A DNA stretch of 42,457 bases from an uncultured Prevotellaceae bacterium (GTDB lineage: Bacteria; Bacteroidota; Bacteroidia; Bacteroidales; Bacteroidaceae). The stretch lies in contig CAMOUQ010000010.1 in the NCBI GenBank assembly GCA_946626595.1, positions 1 to 42,457 of the forward strand. Direction: 5' to 3'. Below the pieces are notes generated by a model that was given only the letters and a program-made list of their open reading frames with translations, did not search any database and was not told where the DNA came from. Shown in pieces: positions 23,269 to 33,600 of the stretch. A program made the position numbers and the translations under genes. Every line of letters begins with the position of its first letter. Positions within the stretch are counted from its first letter, which is position 1.

Positions 23269-25989
23269 TTAGATGTTGTGCATGTCCTTCTCATCGACGG
23301 TGCCCCACTTGCCGTTGTTGCGCTTGTTCTTTATTTCTTCGGACTTGGTGTCCTCCATTTCCCAGTCGATGGGGTATTTCTTGAGCGAGGCTTTATCTTG
23401 TGCCTCAATTTCGCCGCTGGCTCGTGGGTCGCTCCAGTAGGGCTGAATGCGGAAGTAGAGATGCTGATTCTTCGTATCGATGCTCGTCTTAGTGCCCCAA
23501 TTGCTGCGGAAGTGGAAGATGAATGTGTAGATGCCCGTACGTAGTTTATTTACTACAAGTTTACGACGTATGAGCCTCTTGTCGCCATCGGGACCGAAGA
23601 CGTAAATCTTGAGTCCCCACTCCCTCATTTGTGTTCCGTTCTGAACATTGACAGTGGTGTACACAGTGTAGTCACGCAACATTTGTTTTTCGTACACGGA
23701 CTGTCCTCCCTTATCTTTGCCCTCGGGGTCGATATATGCTTGTTGCTCGTGTCCGGCAAAATCGAAGTCGTCGTCCCATTTACCTTCGATCTGCCCAGCT
23801 TCTTCTGTAGTGATAACGGGATCACCCATTTCCAACAAGCATGCTTTGTCTTGAACCTCAATGAAATCGAAGAAATCGGTATAAAGGTTTTCTATCATTT
23901 GGCCCTTACCTTGGTTTTCCTCTGGTTTGTAATACTCGAATGTGCACAGGGCAGGAACCAGATATGCCTCAGTGATGGTGGTTTCTTTCTCTTTATCTTT
24001 CAGCACACCAATCCAGTCGAAGTAATAGGTTTTTCCCTCTTCAACCTCTTTCCAATTTTCGCCCGCCAACTTTTCTCCTGTATCCTTAACGGGCTGCATG
24101 TATATCCAGTTGTTGTCACTAATGGGTCCGAAATAGAGTTTCATGGCAGGATAGTACTTGCGGATGTTCAGCATAGACTGTATGCCATCAAGGTCTTTAT
24201 ACTCGTAGTAACCATGTATCATTACCAAGTCCATATCGTTGTTGTCTATCAAATCCGTGCCATACCGAGCTTTGCCGGAGCAGAAATAGACTTTCGGCCC
24301 GTAGTTATACGACCAGTTGATCAGGTGGACGGTACCGAACTTGGCGATTTGCTTGTCCCACAGATGTATGCCCAAGGGGGCTACGTGCAACTGGATGTCG
24401 CCATAGATGTCGCTGTAGAACTTGATGTTACCACTAAAGTTCTTCCACCCGAAAGAACCCGAGGTTAGGGCTTCGCCGAGGTCGGCTGATATCGAGCCTT
24501 CGAGGTAGGTTTCGTTATTGAAGCCACAGGTTACGCCCAGTGTGCCAGCAAATTCGAGACCTGCAGCCACACGGAACTTTGCTCCAATTTTGATGGTGGC
24601 TTGTCCCACAATGGAGGGACTGTTAAAACTTCCTTCCTCAATATCCTTATCAATCTTTTCCTCCTTGGCGCCCTTCTTTTTCACAACGTATCCTACGCGG
24701 TGTTTGGCGCTTGTGTAGGTGAACGAGGCAGCGATGCATCCATTGAGTTCTACCGTAGGCTCGAGACTGCCCGAGAAAATGAATGCAATGGGAATTGGCG
24801 TGGCTGTGATAATGATGCGAAGCTGGACGAGGTTCCACGACTTTGACGATTTTAAGAATCCCGTGGAAGGAATGGCCTTGTGTCTGACGGCCTGCTTCAT
24901 GGATCCAATGAAGCTGCCAGTGGGTACACCTAAAGACTTGCGATAGTCGTAGGTGTCCTTATAATTATTGTTGTTCGAAGCCGAATATCCAGCCTCAGCC
25001 TTAACTATATAGTCGGTCCACGAGTCGGTGTACTTGAGTTCGTATCCGCGGTCCTTGTCAACCTCGGCATGAGCACGCGAATAGTTGACAATCTTCAAAC
25101 CGAAACCGCAATAAAAACTATGGTTGACCATCTTTGCGGCATTGCTGTTCTGAGCTTTCTTTACACCTTCGTAGAGTTGAGTGTAAGTTCCTTTAGCATA
25201 ATCAGCAAATGCACCCAATCCATCGACAAGTCCATCGATGCCACGTGTGTCGATGAAGAAATCGATAAGCTCGGACTTCTTGGTGCCTTCATCGGCATTG
25301 TCCTTGGCGCCTTCTTCAGAATTCTCCTCCTCCAGCCCGTCTCCTTTTTTCTCGTCTTTCTCATCCGTGAAGTCATTGTCTTCATCGGCACGGGTGTATC
25401 GCTTCAGTGAACGACGTTTGGCACCGGCAGGACGCAGGCCCTTGTCCACGTCGTACTCGTTCCAGTCCATGATGATGGTATCGCCCGCTTCGTTCACCGT
25501 CAACTCGTAGCCATAATCCAAGAGTTCCTCCTCGGTCAAGCCATCCATATTGGCTGTGACCAAATCGGCATCGATGCAGTAGCTCAGATGCTCGTACACC
25601 TCGTCGGTGCTGACCTTGGTGGCCACTACCTTGAGGATGCCGCCTACGTCTTCCACGGAAAGCACGCGGTGGTTGAGTCCGTAGGGCAACAGGTGGGAAC
25701 AGCCCGTAGCGAGTTTCATGCCCACATAGGGACGATACTTGCCGGGGATGTTGCCGTTGAAGTAAAGGATGGAGTCGTGTTCTACGCGCACAATGTAGTC
25801 CTCCTGTACCTTGTCCGTAACATACAGCACGCTGTCGGCAAACTGATAGGTAATGGTTCCGTACTCGCTTTCTACGGTATAGGGTTCGTCCTTTCCGCGG
25901 TCTTCCTCGGGAGTAACCCAGTCCTCCATGGAAAGCGTGCAACCGCCCAATAGGAACATTGTTGCTATGAGATAGATATATTTTTTCAT
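23269..25989 (-). CDS. Large lipoprotein of the giant-protein operon, unknown function
   Basis: A 906-residue predicted lipoprotein: MKKYIYLIATMFLLGGC has a clear lipobox with C17. Residues about 199-243 are a charged linker rich in E, D and K. The stretch about 300-620 is beta-rich with alternating hydrophobic residues and many glycines (GQATIKIGAKFRVAAGLEFAG, IQLHVAPLGIHLWDKQIAKFG). The C-terminal 250 residues contain a FAGHEQQAYIDPEGKD segment and further strands. I recognise no family. Both the charged linker and the glycine-rich beta style recur in the giant protein of the same operon. It is the last gene, starting four bases after the preceding lipoprotein stop, so it is very likely co-transcribed. 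Outer-membrane anchoring is inferred. Confidence 0.8.
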   Translation of the reverse strand: MKKYIYLIATMFLLGGCTLSMEDWVTPEEDRGKDEPYTVESEYGTITYQFADSVLYVTDKVQEDYIVRVEHDSILYFNGNIPGKYRPYVGMKLATGCSHLLPYGLNHRVLSVEDVGGILKVVATKVSTDEVYEHLSYCIDADLVTANMDGLTEEELLDYGYELTVNEAGDTIIMDWNEYDVDKGLRPAGAKRRSLKRYTRADEDNDFTDEKDEKKGDGLEEENSEEGAKDNADEGTKKSELIDFFIDTRGIDGLVDGLGAFADYAKGTYTQLYEGVKKAQNSNAAKMVNHSFYCGFGLKIVNYSRAHAEVDKDRGYELKYTDSWTDYIVKAEAGYSASNNNNYKDTYDYRKSLGVPTGSFIGSMKQAVRHKAIPSTGFLKSSKSWNLVQLRIIITATPIPIAFIFSGSLEPTVELNGCIAASFTYTSAKHRVGYVVKKKGAKEEKIDKDIEEGSFNSPSIVGQATIKIGAKFRVAAGLEFAGTLGVTCGFNNETYLEGSISADLGEALTSGSFGWKNFSGNIKFYSDIYGDIQLHVAPLGIHLWDKQIAKFGTVHLINWSYNYGPKVYFCSGKARYGTDLIDNNDMDLVMIHGYYEYKDLDGIQSMLNIRKYYPAMKLYFGPISDNNWIYMQPVKDTGEKLAGENWKEVEEGKTYYFDWIGVLKDKEKETTITEAYLVPALCTFEYYKPEENQGKGQMIENLYTDFFDFIEVQDKACLLEMGDPVITTEEAGQIEGKWDDDFDFAGHEQQAYIDPEGKDKGGQSVYEKQMLRDYTVYTTVNVQNGTQMREWGLKIYVFGPDGDKRLIRRKLVVNKLRTGIYTFIFHFRSNWGTKTSIDTKNQHLYFRIQPYWSDPRASGEIEAQDKASLKKYPIDWEMEDTKSEEIKNKRNNGKWGTVDEKDMHNI

Positions 25990-25993
25990 GGCA

Positions 25994-26791
25994 TCAGAAT
26001 TTTATTTCAAACAAATCAGACAATGAACCATGGGCCTCTCCATCGAAGAAGGCATGCGTTGAAGTGGTATAGAGTATGCGATGAGCATGGTCATAACAGC
26101 GGAAATTGATTCGTGGAAGATAGTTGTCGTCTACGTCATCTGCGTCGTATTCATCATCTTCCCCGCCAATCCAATCATCCTCGGTCTCATCATACAAGAT
26201 GGTAGAACCTACACGAAGACAGATATAAGATATGCCCTGAGAAACCATAGGACGCCCAATGGCACGACATTCATTACCCACAAAGGCTGCCACCTCCATA
26301 TCTTCCGTAAGCGGTTTCCCATCCACAGTTACATGGGCATAGAACACCGTCTCGTAGGGCCAAACACGAGTGGCCGTCTCCCAGCGCGGACCGACATATA
26401 CCATGCAACTGTCCTGGATGCGAGCCGAGACGGACGTGATGTAGATTTTCGTGCCACCCTCGCCCACTGCTTCCAACTTGTTGACACCACGCACGGCCAC
26501 CACGTCATTGTTGACAGGCAGGAAGTAGAGGTCGGTGATGTTCACCGTGTCGGGCGTGAAGACGGGATTGATGGCGAACGTGTCGCCTACCATCACATAG
26601 AAGGTGTCCTGTGGGAGCTGCATTTCCATGGCGGTCTCCACTCCTATCTCGTCGACATCGAAAAGCCCGCAACTGGTCATGAACAGACACATTAAACTGA
26701 TAAACCATAACGAGCCTCCTCCCCGCCTCCCTCGCAAGGGAGGATTGGCCGCTTTCAAGGCTTGTGGGCGTATGTTATACATCTTATTCAT
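25994..26791 (-). CDS. Lipoprotein with Ig-like (Big2-type) domain
   Basis: A 265-residue predicted lipoprotein. The lipobox FMTSC has its cysteine at 41, unusually far from the start. The n-region (MNKMYNIRPQALKAANPPLR then GRRGGG) is long and basic because a short palindromic repeat is translated in frame there. No start codon lies close to the hydrophobic core except Met codons within it, so the long form seems real. Residues about 55-130 resemble a bacterial Ig-like domain (FYVMVGDTFAINPVF...NNDVVAVRGVNKLEAVGEGG). The C-terminal half has EVAAFVGNECRAIGRP and ends HGSLSDLFEIKF, a pattern I have seen in Bacteroidetes surface proteins but cannot name. It sits 32 bases after the FN3 gene and 4 before the next. 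Confidence 0.78.
   Translation of the reverse strand: MNKMYNIRPQALKAANPPLRGRRGGGSLWFISLMCLFMTSCGLFDVDEIGVETAMEMQLPQDTFYVMVGDTFAINPVFTPDTVNITDLYFLPVNNDVVAVRGVNKLEAVGEGGTKIYITSVSARIQDSCMVYVGPRWETATRVWPYETVFYAHVTVDGKPLTEDMEVAAFVGNECRAIGRPMVSQGISYICLRVGSTILYDETEDDWIGGEDDEYDADDVDDNYLPRINFRCYDHAHRILYTTSTHAFFDGEAHGSLSDLFEIKF
26719..26744 (-). repeat. REP-like palindrome translated in a signal peptide
   Basis: CCTCCCTCGCAAGGGAGG (26726-26743) forms a seven-base stem with a four-base loop. On the coding strand it gives the NPPLRGRRGGG string often seen where such palindromes between genes are translated. Here it lies inside the n-region of the 265-residue lipoprotein. Confidence 0.7.
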
Positions 26792-26823
26792 GTTTTATGT
26801 TTCTTAATATCTGTAGAAGCACG

Positions 26824-29073
26824 CTATTGCGCTGTCACTCTCACCATGTTTGAGGACTGGCTGTGGCGTCCGTCCTCGAACTGCAACTCGATGTAGTATT
26901 CTGCCGTCTGGCCTTTTTCCAGTGTGTGCTCGGTGTAGCGCTGGTCGGCCTGCGCTGCAGACATATAGTACTTGAAGTCCTTATCCTCGGGACCTTTGCG
27001 GTAGATGCAGAAGTGCCACTCACCGCCAGGCAACTTATCTTCAGGGATGAACCATGTCAGGCGGACTCCGTCGTCGTAGCTGCCGGTGAGTTCTATGGGT
27101 ATGTTCAGGACACGCGGACCCTGATGTCTCCAGCTCACGGCAAGGCTGCGACTGACGAAGGGCGAGGCATTGATGCTCTTCATGAAGTAGTAGTAGCGCC
27201 CTGTCTGAGAGTAGGGAGGATTGTCTCGCACGATGATGGTGTTGTCCTGGGTCTTCACAGAGTCGGCATCGTACTTGGCAAGGATTTGCCACTTGCCTTC
27301 TTCGCCCAAACGTCGATAAAGCACATGGCGCTTCATGTCGGCATCGGCACCCACAATCCATTCCATGTACATGCCCGTTTCGTCGTTGTGGCTGGACTTG
27401 CCCAGGTGGGGCACAGTTGGCGGCGTGATGTGGGGACGTTCCACCTGTATCCAGTGCGACCACTCGCCGATGTTGGTCGAATAGTCCACGGCGCGCACCT
27501 TGTAATAGACGTAGCGCTGATTGGCGTTCAGGGAAACCGAGTCAACAAACGAGGTCTGTCGAATACCACCCTCGTTGCGCAGGAGGAAGTTGTGGGTGGT
27601 GTCGTTGGCAAAGGCTATGTCGAAATAGTCTATGTCATCGTCCTCAATATAAGGCTGCCAGTAAAGGTCAATATATGCCCACTTGTTCATGAGAGCGGCA
27701 CTGTCGGAGTCAACGTCTATCTCACGCACTACAGCCTGAAGGTTTGCAGGAGCGGCTGGGGCACGGAAGTCGGTGAGACGTACCTGCTGTACGAACGACT
27801 TTGCCTCGTTGCCTGAATGATCGTAGGCAGCTACGTACATCACGCCTGTGCGGCGACCTGTCATGTCCAGGGCACAGATGGTATCAGTAGGCGGCAGCAG
27901 GTCGGGCGTCATCAGTCGCCAAGGTTCGCCATCGCGTTGCATGGCCTGATAGTAGATGCGGTAGCCGGCCATGTCCTCCTCTATAATGGGTTTCTCCCAG
28001 ATGACATGTGCAATGACCTTCGACATGGGATTGTTATCGTCAGGACGCTCAATGACGATTGTCTTTAACACAGGAGGGAGAGGTGGCTGTACATCGGGGA
28101 CAAAGACGGTGTGCTCGCCCAGTTCGTCGAGGTCGCCAAAGGCGTCGTAGCCCAGGATACGATACTCCCACATACCCAGTTCGGGTACAGAGTCAGCCAA
28201 AAGGCAGTAGTCTTCGCCCTCTCGTTGCTCCACCATGGAGACGTAAGGCTTACGTGTCACGCGTTCCCATTGTCCGTTGACTTTGTCTCCCATGAGGGTG
28301 GTAGTCTGGCGGCGTTCCACTTCGAAACTGCTATGCTCAGAATCCCACCAGCCTATCTGCAACGTGCCGGGGGTTCCCAACGAGTCCACCATGCGTGTGG
28401 AATAGGGCTTGGGCGTATAGGGTTGGTTCACCACATCGTCGGCGCTACCGGGCTCAAAGATGAGGCGCACGTCGTCCCACACCGTAGGTTGTACGATGTA
28501 GTCGTAGGTGGCTCCGAGCTTCACATTATGGTCAGTCAGTCTGACGGCTAAGTCCTCGGCCAAATCCTTGCGCCACTCGGCCGTGAGCATGGAGAAACCA
28601 TAGTTGATGTCTTGATCGCTGCTGACGTCCATGGTATTGCCCATGTGACCGTGATTCTTGTGTACGTTCTCCTTCTCCTCGCCGTAGAGCACATTCATGG
28701 CCACGAAAGCCACAGAGTCCGTGGGAGCATAGTGGTTGAGGAAGTGCTCCTTCGACTTTGGCTTCAGGGCGTAAGCCAGGGTGTCGATGTGCAAGCCTGG
28801 GTTATCCGATCCGTGCTCCACTCGCAGCACATTTACGCCAAAGGTGGCCAGATAGTTGTACGACACGAAATCCTCGGCCACCCATCGCAAGACGATGCTG
28901 TCACCATAGGTCCGCGTCAGGAGCCTGATTTTCGTCGTCACCCTTGGCAGCACCCGAGGTCGTCCCACGGTGGTGTGAGGATTGTGGGTGGCTGTGCTGT
29001 CCTGCCCCTGTGCCATGGCCGTGGTTGCTGCGGCCAGCAGTAATAAACCCGTTATAATAGACTTTACTTTCAT
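26824..29073 (-). CDS. Secreted fibronectin type III-rich protein
   Basis: A 749-residue exported protein. ATG 29073 gives a compact signal peptide (MKVKSIITGLLLLAAATTAMA, cleavage near 21). The frame can extend to ATG 29106, two bases after the giant gene's stop, which would add eleven residues. The body is a chain of fibronectin III-like domains: an early one with GDSIVLRWVAEDF, others near PPLPPVLKTIVIERPD, APAAPANLQAVVREID, TPPTVPHLGKSSHNDETGMY, and the last ending in EYYIELQFEDGRHSQSSNMV. No catalytic motif is visible. Such chains serve as spacers or binding modules on the surface. It is the second gene of the operon and overlaps or abuts the giant gene's end. Confidence 0.85.
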   Translation of the reverse strand: MKVKSIITGLLLLAAATTAMAQGQDSTATHNPHTTVGRPRVLPRVTTKIRLLTRTYGDSIVLRWVAEDFVSYNYLATFGVNVLRVEHGSDNPGLHIDTLAYALKPKSKEHFLNHYAPTDSVAFVAMNVLYGEEKENVHKNHGHMGNTMDVSSDQDINYGFSMLTAEWRKDLAEDLAVRLTDHNVKLGATYDYIVQPTVWDDVRLIFEPGSADDVVNQPYTPKPYSTRMVDSLGTPGTLQIGWWDSEHSSFEVERRQTTTLMGDKVNGQWERVTRKPYVSMVEQREGEDYCLLADSVPELGMWEYRILGYDAFGDLDELGEHTVFVPDVQPPLPPVLKTIVIERPDDNNPMSKVIAHVIWEKPIIEEDMAGYRIYYQAMQRDGEPWRLMTPDLLPPTDTICALDMTGRRTGVMYVAAYDHSGNEAKSFVQQVRLTDFRAPAAPANLQAVVREIDVDSDSAALMNKWAYIDLYWQPYIEDDDIDYFDIAFANDTTHNFLLRNEGGIRQTSFVDSVSLNANQRYVYYKVRAVDYSTNIGEWSHWIQVERPHITPPTVPHLGKSSHNDETGMYMEWIVGADADMKRHVLYRRLGEEGKWQILAKYDADSVKTQDNTIIVRDNPPYSQTGRYYYFMKSINASPFVSRSLAVSWRHQGPRVLNIPIELTGSYDDGVRLTWFIPEDKLPGGEWHFCIYRKGPEDKDFKYYMSAAQADQRYTEHTLEKGQTAEYYIELQFEDGRHSQSSNMVRVTAQ

Positions 29074-29108
29074 ATTTCTAATTATCTCCATTTTTCTCAC
29101 TTTCATTT

Positions 29109-30626
29109 TTAGAAATCAAACGGACTGCCGTAATTTCCCACTTGTACCGTTCCTGTAACCTTATTCTTGAAGCCCAGTTTTTTCAGTGTTTCTACAACGA
29201 TAGACTTGTGGGAGGAAAGGGTTGCATTTGTCGTGTTCATAATTTTCACGGTCACATTGGAATCGTAGGTGAAGGCCGCCGAAACGGATTTTGCACTATT
29301 GGAATAGAACTTACCTGATACGTACAAAGTTTTCAGTGCCGGACAGTTATAGAAGAGGTAGCTGAAATCAGTTACATTAACTGTGTTGAGACTCGACAAC
29401 GTAACTGACCTGAGTTTGGAACATCCGTAGAACATGGACTTCAACGTTGTTACCTCAGTAGAGTTAATATTCTCTCCGTCGAAGAAATAGGACATGTTAC
29501 TGCAACCACAGAACATGTGGTTCATGGCCTTCACATTGCTGGTGTTCCATCCCTTAATATGGTTGCTATCCATCTGTGAACAATTATAGAACATGGAAGA
29601 CATGTCGGTAACCTTCGAAGTTTTCCAGTTATCCGTATTTATGTAAGTAGCCCTGCTACAGTTGTAGAACATGTAACGCATGTCCGTGGCACTGGCTGTA
29701 TTCCATTTCGACAGGGAGAAGGACCATATATTCTTACAATTGTAAAACATATACGAGAAGTCCTTCACTTTCGAAACATCCCAACTGCTGCAGGGAGCAC
29801 TTTCCATGGCAGAGCAATCATAGAACATGCTTTTCATTGAGGTCACCTTGCCTGTGTCGAAATTGTTTCTCAGCGATGTCAGGCTACTGCAACCATAGAA
29901 CATGTTACTCATATCTGTCACGTTGATGGTATTCCACTTGCTCACGTCAAGATTATTCAGCTTGTTACACTTATAGAACATGTAGCTCATGTCCGTCACG
30001 CTGACGGTATTCCATGCGCTCACGTCGAGCGTAGCCAGATTGGTGCATCCATAGAACATAGACCTCATGGTATTCACCTTACTCGTGTTCCAGATGCCGA
30101 GGGTCAGTTCCGTCAATTCACTACACCCATAGAACATGCTGTTCATCTGAGTCACCGTGGATGTGTTCCAGTTGCTCAAATCGAGGCTCTTCAGGCTGCT
30201 ACACCCGTTGAACATATTTGTCATCTGAGATGTCACACCAGAGGTATTGAACTTGCTCACGTCAAGCGTAGTCAGGCTGCTGCACCCATGGAACATCGAA
30301 TACATGTTCCGCATTTTGTCCGTGTTCAGATTCTCAATATTCTTAATGGTAGTCAACCTTGCACAATTCTTGAACATACCAATACCAGTTGTCAAGTGGT
30401 AATCGGCGAACGAGGGATCGAACACCACGGTGGTCATCTTGTCTTTCACGGTAGATTGATATTTCCGGGTTCCAAAGTTGTCCACGGTAGATGTCAGGTC
30501 CGTTCCGCTCCAAACCTCTGTAATAGTCCTTCCGTTCTTGAAGGTGCCTCCCTTGCTGTACTGTTTGCCGTAGAAGAAGGTCAGCGTCTTGTTAGACTCT
30601 ATCCAGATGGCTTGGGCTGCCTTCTT
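29109..30626 (-). repeat. Module 5 of the giant protein: head + 13 BspA repeats
   Basis: The head AQAIWIESNKTLTFFYG...VWSGTDL...VVFDPSFA is followed by 13 units of the pattern L-x-x-L-(D/N)-x-S-x-(W/F)-(N/D)-T-x-x-V-T-x-M-x-x-M-F-x-x-C. At DNA level the repeats recur about every 69-72 bases as GAACATGxxxxxCAT words on the plus strand. The array ends with the tail KKLGFKNKVTGT at the protein C terminus. Confidence 0.85.
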
Positions 30627-33600
30627 GTCGGACTCGACAAACTCTCCATGTGTGCCTTCATGGAAGTCTAACTTATCCACAACGGAACTCTTCACATTGC
30701 TCATGTAGGAAGAATGCACCTCTACCACTATGCCCGACATGCCCACGAAGCCATAGGCTTTGCCGTTCAAGCTGGGGAAGGTGAAGTTTTGCCCAAGTTT
30801 CAGTGTTTTCAGATTATTGGCGTATCTGAACATATTGGTGGCATTGGTGACACAGGTCGTGTTGAACTTTGAAAGGTCGAGCGACTTGATATTCTTACAC
30901 GAGTTGAACATGTACATCATGTTGGTGACCTTCGCTGTATTGAACTTCGAGACATCCAGTTTCTCAAATCCCGAATTGTAGAACATGTGCGACATTGTTG
31001 TCACCTTCGACGTGTTGAAGTTACTCAAATCGACTTCCTTCAGGCTGGTGCAACCGCTGAACGCATCCTCCATGTTGGTCACCTCGGAGGTGTTCAAGTA
31101 CTTCATGCCACGAATCTCATTCAAATTTGCACAATGGATGAACCACGCCTTCATGGAAGTGGGACGGGCATTGACAAACGAAGGATCAAAGGCCACGGTG
31201 GTCACCTTGCCACTCACGGTGTTTTTCCATACTGGGAATACTGAACTGGTCTTGAGCACCTCATCGCCTTGCCACTTCTGAGTCACCACCTGACCGTCGA
31301 AATAGTCACCTACGGGGAAACCATAGTAGAAGGTGAGCGTCTTCGTGTCGGCTGTCCAAATGGCCTGGGCCACCTTATCGGGTTCCTTGTCGTAGAACGT
31401 GCCCGTTACACCCTCCACGAAGCCTAATTTCTCGATGAAACAGTCGCGGATACTTTCCAACTTGTCTGGCGGGGTAACCACTACCAGGTCGTGGACAGCA
31501 TTGAACGAGCCTGCTTTGCCATAGAAGTCCGACTTATGAATATTTGACGGACTGAACAAGGTACCGACAACTAACTTGCGCAGCGATATGCAAGAATCCA
31601 GCAACATCGGTATGTCTCTCATGTTTGAAAGATCAACACTACCCAAGTCAAGGCTCTCCAGACTCTGGCAATTAGAGAACCAACCGAGCATGGAAGTATG
31701 TTTGCTCAAGTCAAATCCAGAGATGTCAATGCTCTTCAAGTTCCGACAATTATCAAATAGACTAAACATGTTACCATCCCTGACATTCGATACATCGAAA
31801 TTATGGAGGTTGAGGTTGGTCAGACTGCGACACCCACTAAACATCATGCCCATCTCTTGTACATTCGACGTATTGAACGATGTGAGGTTGACACCCGTCA
31901 GACTTCGACAGCCCGAGAACATTGCAGTCATTTTCGTAACGTTATCGGTCTTGAAGTTGCCACCAAGGGTGAGCGTCTTCAGGTTCGCACATTTATAGAA
32001 CATGTATGACATGTCGGTGGCACTGGAGGTGTCCCAACTGCTTAAATTGAGGGTGGTGCCATTATAGCCATTGAACATCCAACTGAAGTCCTTCACATTC
32101 TTCACATTCATGTACTGAAGGCCTGTAATGCTCTCCAGCTTACCTGCATCAAAAGCAAAGTAGCTTTTACATCTTGCAAGAGGCACTTGTGCAAACGACT
32201 GGTCAATGGTAACTTTCACAACGGGATTGTCTCTATCTGAAGTCCAGTTGTTCCAATAAAGGTCGTGTGTCATCACATCCGTACCGGTCCAGACATAGTC
32301 GATTGTGTACCCATTGTATTTGTCGCCCACCTTCAGCGTAGTTTCAGATCCGAGGAACAGAAGTTCGGTGTTACCACCCACTTTGTATCGGATGATGTAT
32401 GCAGGATAGATAAGCACGAGGTTGGGGAACGTGGACTTCGGACACTGGTCGAGAACCATCTTCTTACATTTATAGGGGATGTAGATGTAGCACTGGCGGT
32501 TCAGCCCTGAGAACATGGAGGTACAGCGTGTCAGTTTCTCACCCATGAAGGTACTCAGGTTCAAGTTCGTCATCGACCCACAGTTGTAGAAGAGGTAGTC
32601 CATGTTCGTCACCTTGCTCAAGTCGTAGTTCGTGAAGTCAAGTTCCGTCAGCGATTCGCATTTATAGAACATTTGATTCATGCTTGTCACGCTCTTTGTC
32701 GATGTGAGTGCCGGTATCCGCTTCAGTTTCTTGCAGTTATCGAACATGTAACTCATGTCCTTCACGTTCTCTGTATCGAATTCCTGGTTGAAACTCATGT
32801 CAACATATTCCAGACTCTGGCAATTATTGAACATGGCACACATATCCGTCACGTTCTTCGTATCGAAATCATAGACGAATGAGAGATCCTTCAGAGACTT
32901 GCACCCGTAGAACAGACGGTTCATGTCCGTTACGTTTTCCGTCTTCCAGTTGTAGCCGAATCCCAGTGACTCGATGGACTCACAGCCATAGAACATGCTG
33001 CTCATATCCGTCAGCTTGGCAGTACTGAATTTCCGAAGGTCAAGTTGCTTCAGCTTCACGCAGTCCTTGAACATGCCTCTCATCGATTTCACGCGTGAGG
33101 TGTTCAAGTTTGTCAATCCATAGATGTTCTCCAAATTCGAGCAACCACTGAACCAATAACTCGTGCTCGACGGAGATTGTACGAACGTTGTGTTGATGTA
33201 CACATCCTTGATGTTCTCTTTGTAGTTCACCCAAGGAATAGAGGATGAATTGTTCTCCTTCGTGTTCAGCACATCCTTTCCTTTCCAGATGTCGATAACC
33301 TTGACCGCACGTGTCGTTCCGTTGCAACTAATGTTGTAGTTCGTACCCTTCTGGTAGTTTTCAGTGTTGCGAAGGAAGATGAGCACATTGCGTCCCTGAC
33401 TTGTTACAGTACCATAAATGGCCTTGTAATTGTCGTCGAATGTGGCCGAAGGATTGCCCGGAATCTGATCCTTTATCTTGTCCACCAGCCCATAGTTGAT
33501 GTTGCTCGTGAGTGTGTTGGGCACGTTGGTAAACATGCCGCCATAGTAATCCTTGTAGGTGAAGTTCTCGCTGTTACCCGTCAGGCATTTGATGTCCAGA

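Noticed and set aside
29109..29200. Type IX secretion C-terminal domain on the giant protein
   Set aside because: The end (VTGTVQVGNYGSPFDF) is a module tail and lacks the GxYxxxxxxxxxxxxxK sorting pattern.
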